Shown here piece after piece: positions 33,042 through 42,038 of a stretch of DNA of 64,000 bases. Each line of letters starts with the position of its first letter. The first letter of the stretch is position 1. Position numbers and translations under genes: made by a program. The notes under the pieces were generated by a model, which made no database searches, was not told where the DNA came from, and saw nothing but the letters and a program-made list of their open reading frames with translations. This DNA is from JBNJGB01 sp051747385 (GTDB taxonomy: Bacteria; Myxococcota_A; UBA9042; PHBI01; JACKFB01), in assembly GCA_051747385.1 (NCBI GenBank), contig JBNJGB010000023.1, positions 1 to 64,000 on the forward strand, read 5' to 3'.

Positions 33042-35176
33042 GACGAAGCCTCCTGCTCGCCCTCGCGCTGGCGGCGGCGGGGCCGGCCCTGCCGGTCTCC
33101 GCCCAGGTCGACGTGGGCGAGGCGGCCGAAGCCCCCGGCGACTCCGACGAGGCCCTGCTCGACGAGGGGCGCGCGGTGCCGGGGAAGGCGACGCGCACGA
33201 AGGTGTCGGGGGGCGCCGGCGAACCCGTGGTCGCGGAGCGGGTGCGCGTGTCGATGCCCGGCGACGAGCCGGACGTCGTCTACACGTTCACGGAGCGTGG
33301 CGCGACGGTGCTCAGCGCGGAGCTTCAGGCGGAGCGTTACAGGCGTGAGGCCTTCCCGCCGGTCCCGGGGGTCCCGGAGCGGATCCTCGAGGCCGGGCCC
33401 ATCGATCTCGTGACCACCTGGTCGCCACGCTTCCTGCCCTTCCGGGCGACCTTCAACGAGTTCGAGGTTCCGGGCGAGGCGACGGTCGTCCTGCGGAAGG
33501 CCGACGGGGGCGTGATCCGCGGCGGTCGGCTAGGGGCGCCCGACGATCGCGACGCCCTCGAGGTGGATCGCCAGGTCGACCCGGGCGACACGGTGGAGAT
33601 CGAGGCACCCTCCCGGGCCGCCGGCACGTACGAGATAGACCGGGTGACGGTGACCGGCGCCGTGGAGCTGTCACCGCCCCCCGAGGACGCCGACGACGTG
33701 AGCTATCGAGTCGTGCGCCGGGGCTCCCTGAAGGACCTCTACGACGCCGGGCCGACGTTCCACCGGGTGACCGAGCAGGCCGGCCTCCCGCTCGTCTACG
33801 TCTGGCCCGATCCTCGCACGGACGAGTCCGACGTCTTCATCGAGAAGCGGTTCGCGCCGGGGGACAACCCCCACGCGCTGAAGCTCACCGTGACGATCCA
33901 CAACTTCGGCGACGACGAGGTCCGCCAGCAGATGGGCCTCCGGGTGACCGCCTGGCAGCACCCGGAGATGGTCAGCGGGAGCCTCTTCTCGTTCCCGACG
34001 CACATGTTCGGGGCGGGCTGCTATACGGGCGGGAGCCTGGAGCGCGTGGACTTTCCGGACCTGGTGGAGGAGGCCGAGACCTTCCGCACCGGCGCGCGCT
34101 GGGTCGGCGTCGACACGCGCTACTTCCTCATGGCGGCGGTCCAGGAGAACCTGGAGGGCGCGCAGTGCCACCTCCAGGCGAGCCCGCTCCCGCCGGACGG
34201 GATCGGCGTCCTGACCTCGACGCTCTGGGCGCCGGCCGTGCAGAAGCTCGAGCCGGGGACCGGCGCCTGCGTCCCGGACTGGCTCTCCCACCGGGAGGGC
34301 GTGACGACCTGCCGCGAGGCGGCCGAGGCGTTGGGACACGACCTGTCCGACTCGTTGAAGGAGATCCGCGCCACCTGGCAGTCGGATCGCCTGGACGTGG
34401 AGGGCGCGGCGCGGCAGCGCCTGGACGACGCGTGGACCTCCCTGCGGAGCCGCCGCCGGGCCATCCACCGGTTCACGCTGTTCACGGGTCCGAAGAGCGA
34501 CGACCTCCTCAGGGACACCGGCTACGAGCTGAGCGCCGCCCACGACTTCGGGATCCTGTCGGTCATCGCCGAGCCGCTCCACCTGCTCCTGACCTGGTTC
34601 CACGGCATCACGGGCCACTGGGCCCTCGCCATCATCCTGCTGACCGTGCTCTTGAAGCTGGCGCTCCTGCCGCTCACCAACAAGAGCTTCAAGAACATGC
34701 AGAAGATGGCGAAGCTCCGCCCGGACATGCAGAAGATCCAAGAGGAGTTCAAGGACGATCGCGAGGGGGCCGGCCGCGCGCAGATGGCCCTGTTCAAGCG
34801 GGAGAAGGTGAACCCGCTGAGCGGCTGCCTCCCGATGCTCGTCCAGATGCCCATCTGGTTCGCCCTTTACCGGACGATCCTCAAGAGCGTGGAGCTGTAC
34901 CACGCCGAGCTGGGCGGGTGGATCCACGACCTGTCGTCGCCGGATCCATACTTCATCCTGCCGGTCGTCCTGGGGATCCTGATGCTCGTCCAGAGCTTCG
35001 TGACCCCGACCGCGGCGGGCACCGAGGGGGGACAGGCGAAGTTCCTCAAATACGGTATGCCCGTCATGTTCTCGGTGTTCATGGTCGCCTTGCCCTCCGG
35101 GCTCGTGCTGTACATCCTCGTGAACACCGTTCTCACGATTTTTCAGAACCTCATCATTCGGCGGCGCATGGCATGA
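33032..35176 (+). CDS. yidC: Membrane protein insertase YidC
   Basis: 714 residues, longer than E. coli YidC (548). The large periplasmic domain (about 60-500) precedes the Oxa1 core (about 515-714: HWALAIILLTVLLKLALLPL, FKREKVNPLSGCLPMLVQMP, then three more helices). The conserved positive residue of the groove is Lys rather than Arg. The N terminus MRRSLLLALALAAAGPALPVSAQ looks like a cleavable signal peptide with a VSA-Q site instead of the usual membrane anchor. The ATG at 33032 or 33038 overlaps yidD; the stop overlaps khpB (ATGA). Confidence 0.94.
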   Translation: MSMRRSLLLALALAAAGPALPVSAQVDVGEAAEAPGDSDEALLDEGRAVPGKATRTKVSGGAGEPVVAERVRVSMPGDEPDVVYTFTERGATVLSAELQAERYRREAFPPVPGVPERILEAGPIDLVTTWSPRFLPFRATFNEFEVPGEATVVLRKADGGVIRGGRLGAPDDRDALEVDRQVDPGDTVEIEAPSRAAGTYEIDRVTVTGAVELSPPPEDADDVSYRVVRRGSLKDLYDAGPTFHRVTEQAGLPLVYVWPDPRTDESDVFIEKRFAPGDNPHALKLTVTIHNFGDDEVRQQMGLRVTAWQHPEMVSGSLFSFPTHMFGAGCYTGGSLERVDFPDLVEEAETFRTGARWVGVDTRYFLMAAVQENLEGAQCHLQASPLPPDGIGVLTSTLWAPAVQKLEPGTGACVPDWLSHREGVTTCREAAEALGHDLSDSLKEIRATWQSDRLDVEGAARQRLDDAWTSLRSRRRAIHRFTLFTGPKSDDLLRDTGYELSAAHDFGILSVIAEPLHLLLTWFHGITGHWALAIILLTVLLKLALLPLTNKSFKNMQKMAKLRPDMQKIQEEFKDDREGAGRAQMALFKREKVNPLSGCLPMLVQMPIWFALYRTILKSVELYHAELGGWIHDLSSPDPYFILPVVLGILMLVQSFVTPTAAGTEGGQAKFLKYGMPVMFSVFMVALPSGLVLYILVNTVLTIFQNLIIRRRMA

Positions 35177-36084
35177 GCAAGACGTACTCCGGTCGCAACG
35201 TGGAAGTCGCGGTCGCTCAGGCCGCGAAGGAGCTCGGGGTCGACCCCTCCGAGCTGAACTACGACGTCCTCGCCGGGCAGGCGGGCGGCTTCGCACTCAT
35301 CCGCATCAAGCGGGGCGCAGGTGGCGCCGGCAAGGCGGGCAAGGCCCCCGTCGAGAAGCTCTCCGGCGACGCCGTCACGGACGAGGGGGAGCTCGATCTC
35401 TCGAGCGCCCCGGAGCCGGACGATCGCGAGGAGCGCCGCGAGCGGAAGCCTCGCAGGGACCGTGATCGCGATCGCGGTCGCGGCGGTCGGGGCGACGGCG
35501 GTCGCGGTGAGCGCCGCGAGAAGAAGCAGGAGCGCGGCGGCGGGCGTCGTCGCCGTGTGGACTACGCGGTGCCCCCCGTCCCCACCGACGGCCCCACCGA
35601 GGTCGTCATGGAGGTCGACGAGGACACCGAGCTGTCCATCATCGGCGAGGACGCCCACGAGGTGATCCGGGATCTCCTCACGGGCATGGGCTTCGGCATG
35701 ACCGTCCACGTCGAGGAGGACGAGGACACCGTCCGGTTCGACCTCGACAGCGGCGAGTACCACGAGGCGCTCATCGCCAACGAGATGCAGCTCCTCGAGT
35801 CGCTGCAGTACCTCATCGACCGGATCGTCAACTTCGACGCCGAGCACCGGAAGAAGATCATCCTGGACTCCCGGGGCGCCAAGAAGGAGCAGGACGAGGA
35901 TCTCGGCCGCTCCGCCCTGGAGCTGGCCGACAAGGCGAAGGAGGACGGGAAGACCTACAAGATGGGTCCCCTCGATCCCCGCGCCCGCCGCGTCGTGCAC
36001 ATGGCGCTCAAGAACGTCGGCGGCGTCGACACGCGCTCCGAGGGCGAGGGCGTCTTCCGCCGCGTCTGCATCATCCCCAAGTAG
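35173..36084 (+). CDS. khpB: RNA-binding protein KhpB (Jag/EloR)
   Basis: 303 residues. Jag_N domain (1-50: AVAQAAKELGVDPSELNYDVL), a 100-residue Arg/Asp/Gly-rich low-complexity linker with RDRDRDRGRGG, a KH domain (about 145-215) and R3H domain (about 220-303) with RRVVH matching R-x3-H. Known members bind RNA and control cell-division timing with KhpA. Its position after yidC is conserved; mnmE, often next, is absent and the following operon is convergent. Confidence 0.92.
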   Translation: MSKTYSGRNVEVAVAQAAKELGVDPSELNYDVLAGQAGGFALIRIKRGAGGAGKAGKAPVEKLSGDAVTDEGELDLSSAPEPDDREERRERKPRRDRDRDRGRGGRGDGGRGERREKKQERGGGRRRRVDYAVPPVPTDGPTEVVMEVDEDTELSIIGEDAHEVIRDLLTGMGFGMTVHVEEDEDTVRFDLDSGEYHEALIANEMQLLESLQYLIDRIVNFDAEHRKKIILDSRGAKKEQDEDLGRSALELADKAKEDGKTYKMGPLDPRARRVVHMALKNVGGVDTRSEGEGVFRRVCIIPK

Positions 36085-36231
36085 CGCTCGGGCGGGCGCC
36101 GCTCCCGTCGCCCCGCACGCGTCCGAACGCCGATGCCGGCGTTGTCGATCCTCGACGATGCCTCCGGCATCGCCTCCGGTCTCCGCCTTGGCCTCGACGC
36201 CCGCCCACGCGCGCGGCTCGGTCCGCGTCAC

Positions 36232-37383
36232 CTACCCGAACGCTACGATCCCAATTGCGCCGGCCCTGGGGATCCAAGGGTCTTCCGGGGCGGCGTCACC
36301 ACTTCCTGGCCCTTTCGGGGCGCCATCCTCTTCTTCCGGAGCACCGGCGTCCTCGCCGGCGTCGGGTCCACCGGATCCTTCATCGCCGCCGGGGCCGGCG
36401 GCGCCCCGATCATCGCCTCCCGGCTCCGCGCATCGCCGGATCCAGCGGGGATCCAGGGGCGGCTCGGCGATGCGCTCGACGGGGACGATGTGGACCTCGT
36501 CGCCGTGCGCCCGGAGGAACCGGTGCAGCGCGTGCACCGTCTCGGGGTACGGGTGGCCGATGGCGACGGCGTGGCCGTGCATCCTCGCGTGGTCCAGGGC
36601 CTCCTCGAGCCATCCCACGATCGCGTCCACGTCCCGGACGTTGTCGATGAACACCGTGCGCTCGGCGACGGCGCGTCCCGCCTCGCGGGCCTCCTCCGCC
36701 AGGGCGCTGTCGGCCGCGGTCCGGCTGTCCACGACCACGAGGTCCGGCGGCAGGGCGGCCACCACCTCGGCCATGATGTCCTCGTCGCGCGTGAGCAGGC
36801 TCCCCATGTGGTTGTTGATGCCCACGGCGTCCGGGATCTTCTCCAGGGCGTCCTCCACCAGGCGCCGCCGCTCCGCCGCGCCCTGGTCCTCGCGGAGATA
36901 GCCGGAAAACGAGATCAGCTCGGGATCCTCCGGCTCCATCGGCAGGTGCACGAGCGTCGAGGCGCCGTGATCCGTCAGCCACTCCGCGTAGTCCTCCGTG
37001 TACGGCGCGTCGGGCAGGAGCGACCACGTCAGGGGCCGCCCCAGGGACCACAGGCCCAGGAGCTGGCCCTTGTGCAGGCCCAGGTCGTCGATGACCACGG
37101 CGAGGCGGGGCCGGGGCTCCTCGACCCGGACCTGGGCGACGCCGGTCTCGTGGCCTTCGGGCCAGGCCTCCCGGAAGGCGCGCACGCCCTCGTCCCGATC
37201 CGGCGTCACCAGGCGGAGCGCGATCCCGTCCACCCCGGCGGGCATGAGGTCCAGGCGCCCCGGGACGTCCGAGACCGCGCACACGGCGCGCTGCTGACGC
37301 TCCTTCAGGCTGGGCCCCGAGGCGCCGCAGCCGGCGTGCGTCAGGGTCAGCGCGACGACGACCCCGGTGAGCGCGCGGGTCAT
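36232..37383 (-). CDS. yibQ: Divergent polysaccharide deacetylase, YibQ family
   Basis: 383 residues. The N terminus MTRALTGVVVALTLTHAGCGASG suggests a lipoprotein. The catalytic domain (about 95-310) shows LAVVIDDLG, LVHLPMEP and GINNHMGSLLT, the YibQ/DUF610 motifs. The last 70 residues are Gly/Asp/Glu/Pro-rich and end in a short hydrophobic stretch. It overlaps envC by four bases, as yibQ follows envC in E. coli, which suggests a peptidoglycan-related role, though activity is unproven for the family. Confidence 0.85.
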   Translation of the reverse strand: MTRALTGVVVALTLTHAGCGASGPSLKERQQRAVCAVSDVPGRLDLMPAGVDGIALRLVTPDRDEGVRAFREAWPEGHETGVAQVRVEEPRPRLAVVIDDLGLHKGQLLGLWSLGRPLTWSLLPDAPYTEDYAEWLTDHGASTLVHLPMEPEDPELISFSGYLREDQGAAERRRLVEDALEKIPDAVGINNHMGSLLTRDEDIMAEVVAALPPDLVVVDSRTAADSALAEEAREAGRAVAERTVFIDNVRDVDAIVGWLEEALDHARMHGHAVAIGHPYPETVHALHRFLRAHGDEVHIVPVERIAEPPLDPRWIRRCAEPGGDDRGAAGPGGDEGSGGPDAGEDAGAPEEEDGAPKGPGSGDAAPEDPWIPRAGAIGIVAFG

Positions 37384-38576
37384 TTCAGCCAGGGCGCCGG
37401 GTCGATGGCCTCGCCGTCCTTGCGAAGCTCCAGGTACAGGCGCCGGCCCTTCAGCGAGCCGCTGTCGCCCATGGTGCCGATGGGCTGGCCGGTCTTGACC
37501 TTGTCGCCCTCCTCCACCTTCACGGCCTCCAGATGGGCGTACAGGGACATGTAGCCCCGCGTGTGGTCGATGATGACCGTCTTCCCGAGGCCGCGCAGCC
37601 AACCGACGTGGGCGACGTAGCCCCAGTAGATCGCGCGCACCTTCACGGGGCGATCGTCTCCCCACCCGTCGGGGACGATGTCCACGCCACGGTGGACCGT
37701 CTTCGTGCCGAACTCCGGGTGCACGCGGGTCCCGAACCGCCCCACGATCTCGCCCTTCCAGATGGGCATCATCAGGTTGCCCTTGTGCTGCTCGAACCAC
37801 AGCCGGCGCCGATCCCCGTCCCGGAGGGCCTCCAGCTCCTCCTTCAGCTCCACGTCCACGGTCTCCATCTCCTGGGCGAGCTTGCCGTGGAAGGCCGCGC
37901 GCTCCCGCACGGCGTCGAGCAGCGCCTGCTTCTCCTCCCTGTCCCACTTCAGCTGCTGCAGGGTCTGCTCGATGGTGGCGCGGGTCCGGGCCAGGTTCCG
38001 CCGGCGGCGGTCCAGGTCCTCCCGGGAGCGCCGCCAGGTCGCGAGCTGCTCGCGATAGGCCGCCACCCGCTCCCGGTCGGCCTCCAGGAGCGAGGTGAGC
38101 GCCCGCAGCCGCCGCAGGAACGTCGAGTGGGACTCGGACGCGAAGAGCACCTGGTAGGGCTCGGTCCGCTTGAGCTGGATCATGGCCTTCAGTCGCCGCC
38201 GGACCAGGGCCCGGGCCCGCTCCAGCTCGTCGGTGAGCCGGTCGAAGCGCGCCTCCATCCGGGCGAGGTCCGCCTCGACCACCTCCTCCTGGGCCTCCAG
38301 CCGCGCGAGCTGCGAGGTCCGACGTGAGATGTCCATCTCCAGCGCCTGCATGGCCTCGAGCATGGACAGCTCGGCCCGCAGCAGCTCGTGGATGTCCTCG
38401 GAGGGGTTGCGATCCTCCAGCTCTCCGGGATCCGGCACGTCCAGGATGTCGGGGTCCACCGCGGCGCCCTCGGCCGCCGCGCGCTCCGCAGTCTCCTCTC
38501 CCTCCTCCCCGGACTGCGCCGGGGCGGCGGGGGCGATCCACAGCAGGACCAGCGCCGGCGGGAGCCACACCCTCAC
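37380..38576 (-). CDS. envC: EnvC-like murein hydrolase activator with degenerate LytM domain
   Basis: 398 residues. Signal peptide MRVWLPPALVLLWIAPAAPAQ; a long coiled coil (about 60-255); then an M23/LytM domain (about 275-398). The HRGVD pair (His, Asp) and YAHL His are kept, but the C-terminal HLHFE motif is RLYLE, so a zinc ligand is missing and peptidase activity is unlikely. This matches EnvC, which activates amidases under control of FtsEX. It lies four bases after ftsX. Confidence 0.9.
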   Translation of the reverse strand: MRVWLPPALVLLWIAPAAPAQSGEEGEETAERAAAEGAAVDPDILDVPDPGELEDRNPSEDIHELLRAELSMLEAMQALEMDISRRTSQLARLEAQEEVVEADLARMEARFDRLTDELERARALVRRRLKAMIQLKRTEPYQVLFASESHSTFLRRLRALTSLLEADRERVAAYREQLATWRRSREDLDRRRRNLARTRATIEQTLQQLKWDREEKQALLDAVRERAAFHGKLAQEMETVDVELKEELEALRDGDRRRLWFEQHKGNLMMPIWKGEIVGRFGTRVHPEFGTKTVHRGVDIVPDGWGDDRPVKVRAIYWGYVAHVGWLRGLGKTVIIDHTRGYMSLYAHLEAVKVEEGDKVKTGQPIGTMGDSGSLKGRRLYLELRKDGEAIDPAPWLK

Positions 38577-38580
38577 GCGA

Positions 38581-39492
38581 TCACTCCCTGAGGTGGCGGC
38601 CGACGCTCAGCCACGAGCCGGCGATGCCGAGCAGCACCCCGCCCACCATGAGCCAGGCCACCATCCCGGCCGGCATGAGGTCGAGCGAGATGTTCAGGAA
38701 GTGCTCCTCCTCCACGAAGGCCACCAGCCGCGTGTGGATGAAGGCCACGATGAGGAGCGCCGTCACCGACCCGAGGAACCCGGCCGCGGCCCCCTCCAGG
38801 AAGAAGGGCGCCTTGATGAAGCCGTCCGTGGCGCCGACGAGGCGCAGGACCTCGATCTCCTCCCGGCGGGCGTACACGGCCAGCTTGATGGTCGAGAAGA
38901 TGAAGAAGACGGCCGCGGCCAGGACGATTCCGCAGATGATGAGGCCGGTGACCTTCACCAGGTCCATCAGAGCGAAGAGGATGCGGATCTTGTCCGCCCC
39001 GAACCACATCTCCTGCACCTCGGCGGCCCCGGACAGCTCCTCGAGCCAGCTCGAGATGCGGGCGAAGTCGTCCTTCGTGCGGCCCCGGGGCTCGAGCTGG
39101 ACCTCGATGGCGGGCTGGCCGGGGATGGCCTCCTGGTCGAGGCCCTCGAGGAGCTCCGGGGAGAGCAGCTCCACGTTGCGCTCCCGGTCCTCCTCGGCCG
39201 TCAGGAACGTCGTCGAGACGACCTCCTCGCGCTCGGCGATGCGCCGCTGCAGGGCGTCGACATTCTCGGGGGTCGCGTCCTCCGACAGGTAGACCGTCAC
39301 GCGCAGGTCCCGCGCGATGTGGTCCAGCAGGCGGTCGGCGTTGGCCATGACGAAGCCGAAGAAGCCCACGAGGATGAGGCTCACCGCCACCGTCAGGACG
39401 GCGACGAGGGTGAGCAGCGGGGCGGCGCGGATGTTCTTCCAGGCTTCGCGGACGAACAGCCACAGCCGCGGCGTGGCGAGGTCTGTGCTCAC
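38581..39492 (-). CDS. ftsX: Cell division ABC-type protein FtsX
   Basis: 303 residues: cytoplasmic start, helix 1 at about 25-47, an extracytoplasmic domain (about 55-165) that would bind EnvC, then three more helices. Family features include LRVTVYLSEDAT and VYARREEIEVLRLVGATDGFIKAPFFLEG. It works with FtsE to regulate septal peptidoglycan hydrolysis. It overlaps ftsE by four bases. Confidence 0.93.
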   Translation of the reverse strand: MSTDLATPRLWLFVREAWKNIRAAPLLTLVAVLTVAVSLILVGFFGFVMANADRLLDHIARDLRVTVYLSEDATPENVDALQRRIAEREEVVSTTFLTAEEDRERNVELLSPELLEGLDQEAIPGQPAIEVQLEPRGRTKDDFARISSWLEELSGAAEVQEMWFGADKIRILFALMDLVKVTGLIICGIVLAAAVFFIFSTIKLAVYARREEIEVLRLVGATDGFIKAPFFLEGAAAGFLGSVTALLIVAFIHTRLVAFVEEEHFLNISLDLMPAGMVAWLMVGGVLLGIAGSWLSVGRHLRE

Positions 39493-40220
39493 GGGATGGG
39501 CTCCGACAGCGCCGCGGTCTCGTCCACCTGGCCGGGCGCGCCCGGCAGGACGTCGACCGGCTCTCCGTCCTCGATCAGGAAGCCCTTGTTCAGCAGGATG
39601 ACGCGCTTGCCGAAGCGATCCATCAGGGCCCGGTCGTGCGTGGCCACGACGACGGTGGTCCCGCGCTGCTGGACGTCGATGAGCATCTGCATGATGTCCA
39701 CGGACAGGTCCGGGTCGAGGTTCCCCGTGGGCTCGTCGGCCACCAGGATGGCGGGGTCGTTGACCAGGGACCGGGCGATGGCCACGCGCTGCTGCTCGCC
39801 CCCCGACAGCCAGTGGGGCATGGACCGGGCGTAGCGCTCCAGCCCGACCATGTCGAGGACCTGGTCGACGCGGCGTCGGATCTGCCGCCGCGGCAGTCCG
39901 AGGATCTCCAGGGCGATGGCCACGTTGTCGAAGACGTTCCGGTTCGGCAGCAGCTTGAAGTCCTGCCAGACGACGCCCATGTTCCGGCGCAGGTACGGGA
40001 TGGAGCTTCGCTTGAGGACCGCGAGGTTGCGGCCGGCCACCAGCACCTGCCCCTCGCTGGTCCGCTCCAGGGCCATGAGGAGCCTGGTGAAGGTGGTCTT
40101 GCCCGCGCCGGACGGCCCCGACAGGAAGACGAACTCCCCCTCGTGGATGCGCACCGTGACGTCGCGCAACGCCTCGATACCGTTCGGGTAACGCTTGGTG
40201 ACGTGATACAGCTGGATCAC
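39489..40220 (-). CDS. ftsE: Cell division ATP-binding protein FtsE
   Basis: A 243-residue ABC ATPase. Walker A GPSGAGKTT, signature LSGGEQQRVAIARSL, Walker B ILVADEPTGNLD, H-loop VVVATHDRAL. The GTG start at 40220 gives the standard N terminus (IQLYHVTKRYPNG); no strong ribosome-binding site is seen. It is first gene of ftsE-ftsX-envC-yibQ, all coupled by overlaps or four-base gaps. The C-terminal 25 residues are a variable tail. Confidence 0.94.
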   Translation of the reverse strand: MIQLYHVTKRYPNGIEALRDVTVRIHEGEFVFLSGPSGAGKTTFTRLLMALERTSEGQVLVAGRNLAVLKRSSIPYLRRNMGVVWQDFKLLPNRNVFDNVAIALEILGLPRRQIRRRVDQVLDMVGLERYARSMPHWLSGGEQQRVAIARSLVNDPAILVADEPTGNLDPDLSVDIMQMLIDVQQRGTTVVVATHDRALMDRFGKRVILLNKGFLIEDGEPVDVLPGAPGQVDETAALSEPIP

Positions 40221-40293
40221 GGCGGGCAAGCTAGCACGCGGATCCCGGGTCGTCGACAAAGATCCCCCAGCAATTCCGGGCCTCCGGGTGCGC

Positions 40294-40322
40294 TTGACAC
40301 CCCCCAGACCCCGTGTTAGCGA
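40294..40322 (+). promoter_or_regulatory. Promoter and leader hairpins of the outer-membrane protein gene
   Basis: TTGACA (40294-40299), 17-base spacer, TAGCGA (40317-40322). The roughly 80-base leader holds two small hairpins: CCCC-AAAAT-GGGG (40330-40342) and AGCCCCGC-ATC-GCGGGGGCT with one bulge (40345-40364). The hairpins may also terminate transcripts or stabilise the mRNA. Confidence 0.6.
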
Positions 40323-40410
40323 CCAGCGCCCCCAAAATGGGGAAAGCCCCGCATCGCGGGGGCTAGAACGCATTCCACACACGGCCACACACACCGAAAG
40401 GAGGGGGAGC

Positions 40411-41787
40411 ATGCTCCACCGGTTTCTAGCGGTGGCGGCGTGCCTGGGGCTCGTCTCCCAGGTCGGCGTCGCCCACGCGACCCAGGCTCGCATCGACTCG
40501 ATGGGAGGGGGGCAGAAGGAGATCACGGTCGAGGACGAGATCAACACGTTCTTCTTCCCGTCGCTCCTCGTCCGCCACGGCAACATGACGTACATCGACA
40601 ACCTCAACGAGGGGTTCGGTGGGACGCGCTTCGGTTTCCACTACAGCCTGACCGAGGACATGGTCCTGGGTGTCTACGGCGGCCGCATCAACGCCACGAC
40701 CCGGCCCTCGGGTGACGGCTACAACCCGGCCGGCAACACGCTGAACGGCGACTCCGCCCTGGCTCCCGGCGGGCAGGCCAGCCAGGCGCAGAATGCCCAG
40801 GGCGGCCCCTCCGGCGCGAGCCTCCACACGGGCGAGGCGCTGAACAACGTCGACTACAAGATCGGCTTCCTCTACGCGCTGCGCCTCGGCGCCACCGCGC
40901 GGCTCGGCTTCATGCTGAACATCCTGGGTGACGACGCCGACGTCGAGCAGCCCGACGGAGCGAAGCTCGACCAGGGCGCCTTCCTCATCGACTTCGGGAC
41001 GAGCATCGGCTTCGACCTCGCCGCCAGCGAGCTGGAGATCGGCCTCGGCCTCGAGATCGGTGGGCTCGACGACCAGCGGGACGTGGCGGACAACCCCAAG
41101 ACGCCCCAGACCGTCGACCAGACGGAGCTGCTGGAGCACTGGAGCGTGGACAGCCACATCGGCTTCCGCCTGAACTCCCGATGGATCTTCGACTTCTTCG
41201 ACCAGAGCCGCCTGGCCACCTACGCGCGCCTGGAGTACGCGACCCAGGAGGTCACCTACAACGCCCTCCAGCCGGGCGGAGTCCAGTCGGGCGACTGGAA
41301 CGCCTTCGACTTCAAGCTGGGCGCCGACCTCATCTTCGAGCCCTTCCAGGACGTCTTCGTCGTCCCGGGCCTCGGCCTCCGCTACGCCCAGCAGAGCCTC
41401 GAGGGCAGCATGAACGTCGGCCAGGGCGTCGGCACGCACGTGGACCGCGACGCGGATCGGCTCGTGTCCTTCCCGTTCTACGGCGTCGGCGTGGACGCCA
41501 AGGTGTTGGATTGGCTCGACTTCCGCTTCGGCGCATCCCAGTCGGTGGACTTCGAGCGGAACTCGACCACCACCACCCAGGGCGTGACGACCGAGGCCCG
41601 CCACTCCGACGTGCGGACCGAGTTCACGACGGGCCTCGGCTTCAACATCCCCGTGGCCGAGTCGACGCTGACCCTCGACCTGAACGTGAACCCGATGTTC
41701 TGGGTCAACGGCCCGGACTTCGTCACCGGCGGCGCGAACAACACGGACGACTTCGGCATCAACGGCGCCATCAAGTACGACTGGTAG
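40411..41787 (+). CDS. Outer-membrane beta-barrel protein
   Basis: 458 residues. Signal peptide MLHRFLAVAACLGLVSQVGVAHA, AGGAGG upstream of the ATG. The mature protein begins TQARIDSMGGG and alternates short amphipathic strands and turns (RLGFMLNILGDD, IGLGLEIGGL, LDWLDFRFGASQ), ending IKYDW with the C-terminal aromatic typical of barrels recognised by BamA. One insertion (about 98-145) is Gly/Ala/Gln-rich. It resembles uncharacterised deltaproteobacterial outer-membrane proteins; substrate unknown. It has its own promoter and terminator, so is probably monocistronic. Confidence 0.75.
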   Translation: MLHRFLAVAACLGLVSQVGVAHATQARIDSMGGGQKEITVEDEINTFFFPSLLVRHGNMTYIDNLNEGFGGTRFGFHYSLTEDMVLGVYGGRINATTRPSGDGYNPAGNTLNGDSALAPGGQASQAQNAQGGPSGASLHTGEALNNVDYKIGFLYALRLGATARLGFMLNILGDDADVEQPDGAKLDQGAFLIDFGTSIGFDLAASELEIGLGLEIGGLDDQRDVADNPKTPQTVDQTELLEHWSVDSHIGFRLNSRWIFDFFDQSRLATYARLEYATQEVTYNALQPGGVQSGDWNAFDFKLGADLIFEPFQDVFVVPGLGLRYAQQSLEGSMNVGQGVGTHVDRDADRLVSFPFYGVGVDAKVLDWLDFRFGASQSVDFERNSTTTTQGVTTEARHSDVRTEFTTGLGFNIPVAESTLTLDLNVNPMFWVNGPDFVTGGANNTDDFGINGAIKYDW

Positions 41788-41814
41788 CCGCGCGCCACGG
41801 TTCGCCGTGACAGT

Positions 41815-41848
41815 GGGCCCGGTGATCGCTCAGGTCGCCGGGCCCTTT
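41815..41848 (+). terminator. Intrinsic terminator after the barrel gene
   Basis: GGGCCCGG (41815-41822) pairs perfectly with CCGGGCCC (41838-41845), 15-base loop, followed by TTTCTCGTT, 28 bases after the stop codon. The rest of the 251-bp gap to the ATPase shows no gene or clear promoter. Confidence 0.75.
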
Positions 41849-42038
41849 CTCGTTCAGGCCTCGGCCTCCTGCCTCCACGCCGGGCCTGTGGTGGCCGGAT
41901 TCGAGATGGCGAGCGATACTGGGACGGTTCCGACACACCCATCGTGCGACAGACCCACGCCGAGCTCACGCACGGGGTCCGCCCCGAGCGCCACGGGGAG
42001 GTGGCGGAGGAGGGCTCGGAGCCTCCGGGGGGAGTGCC

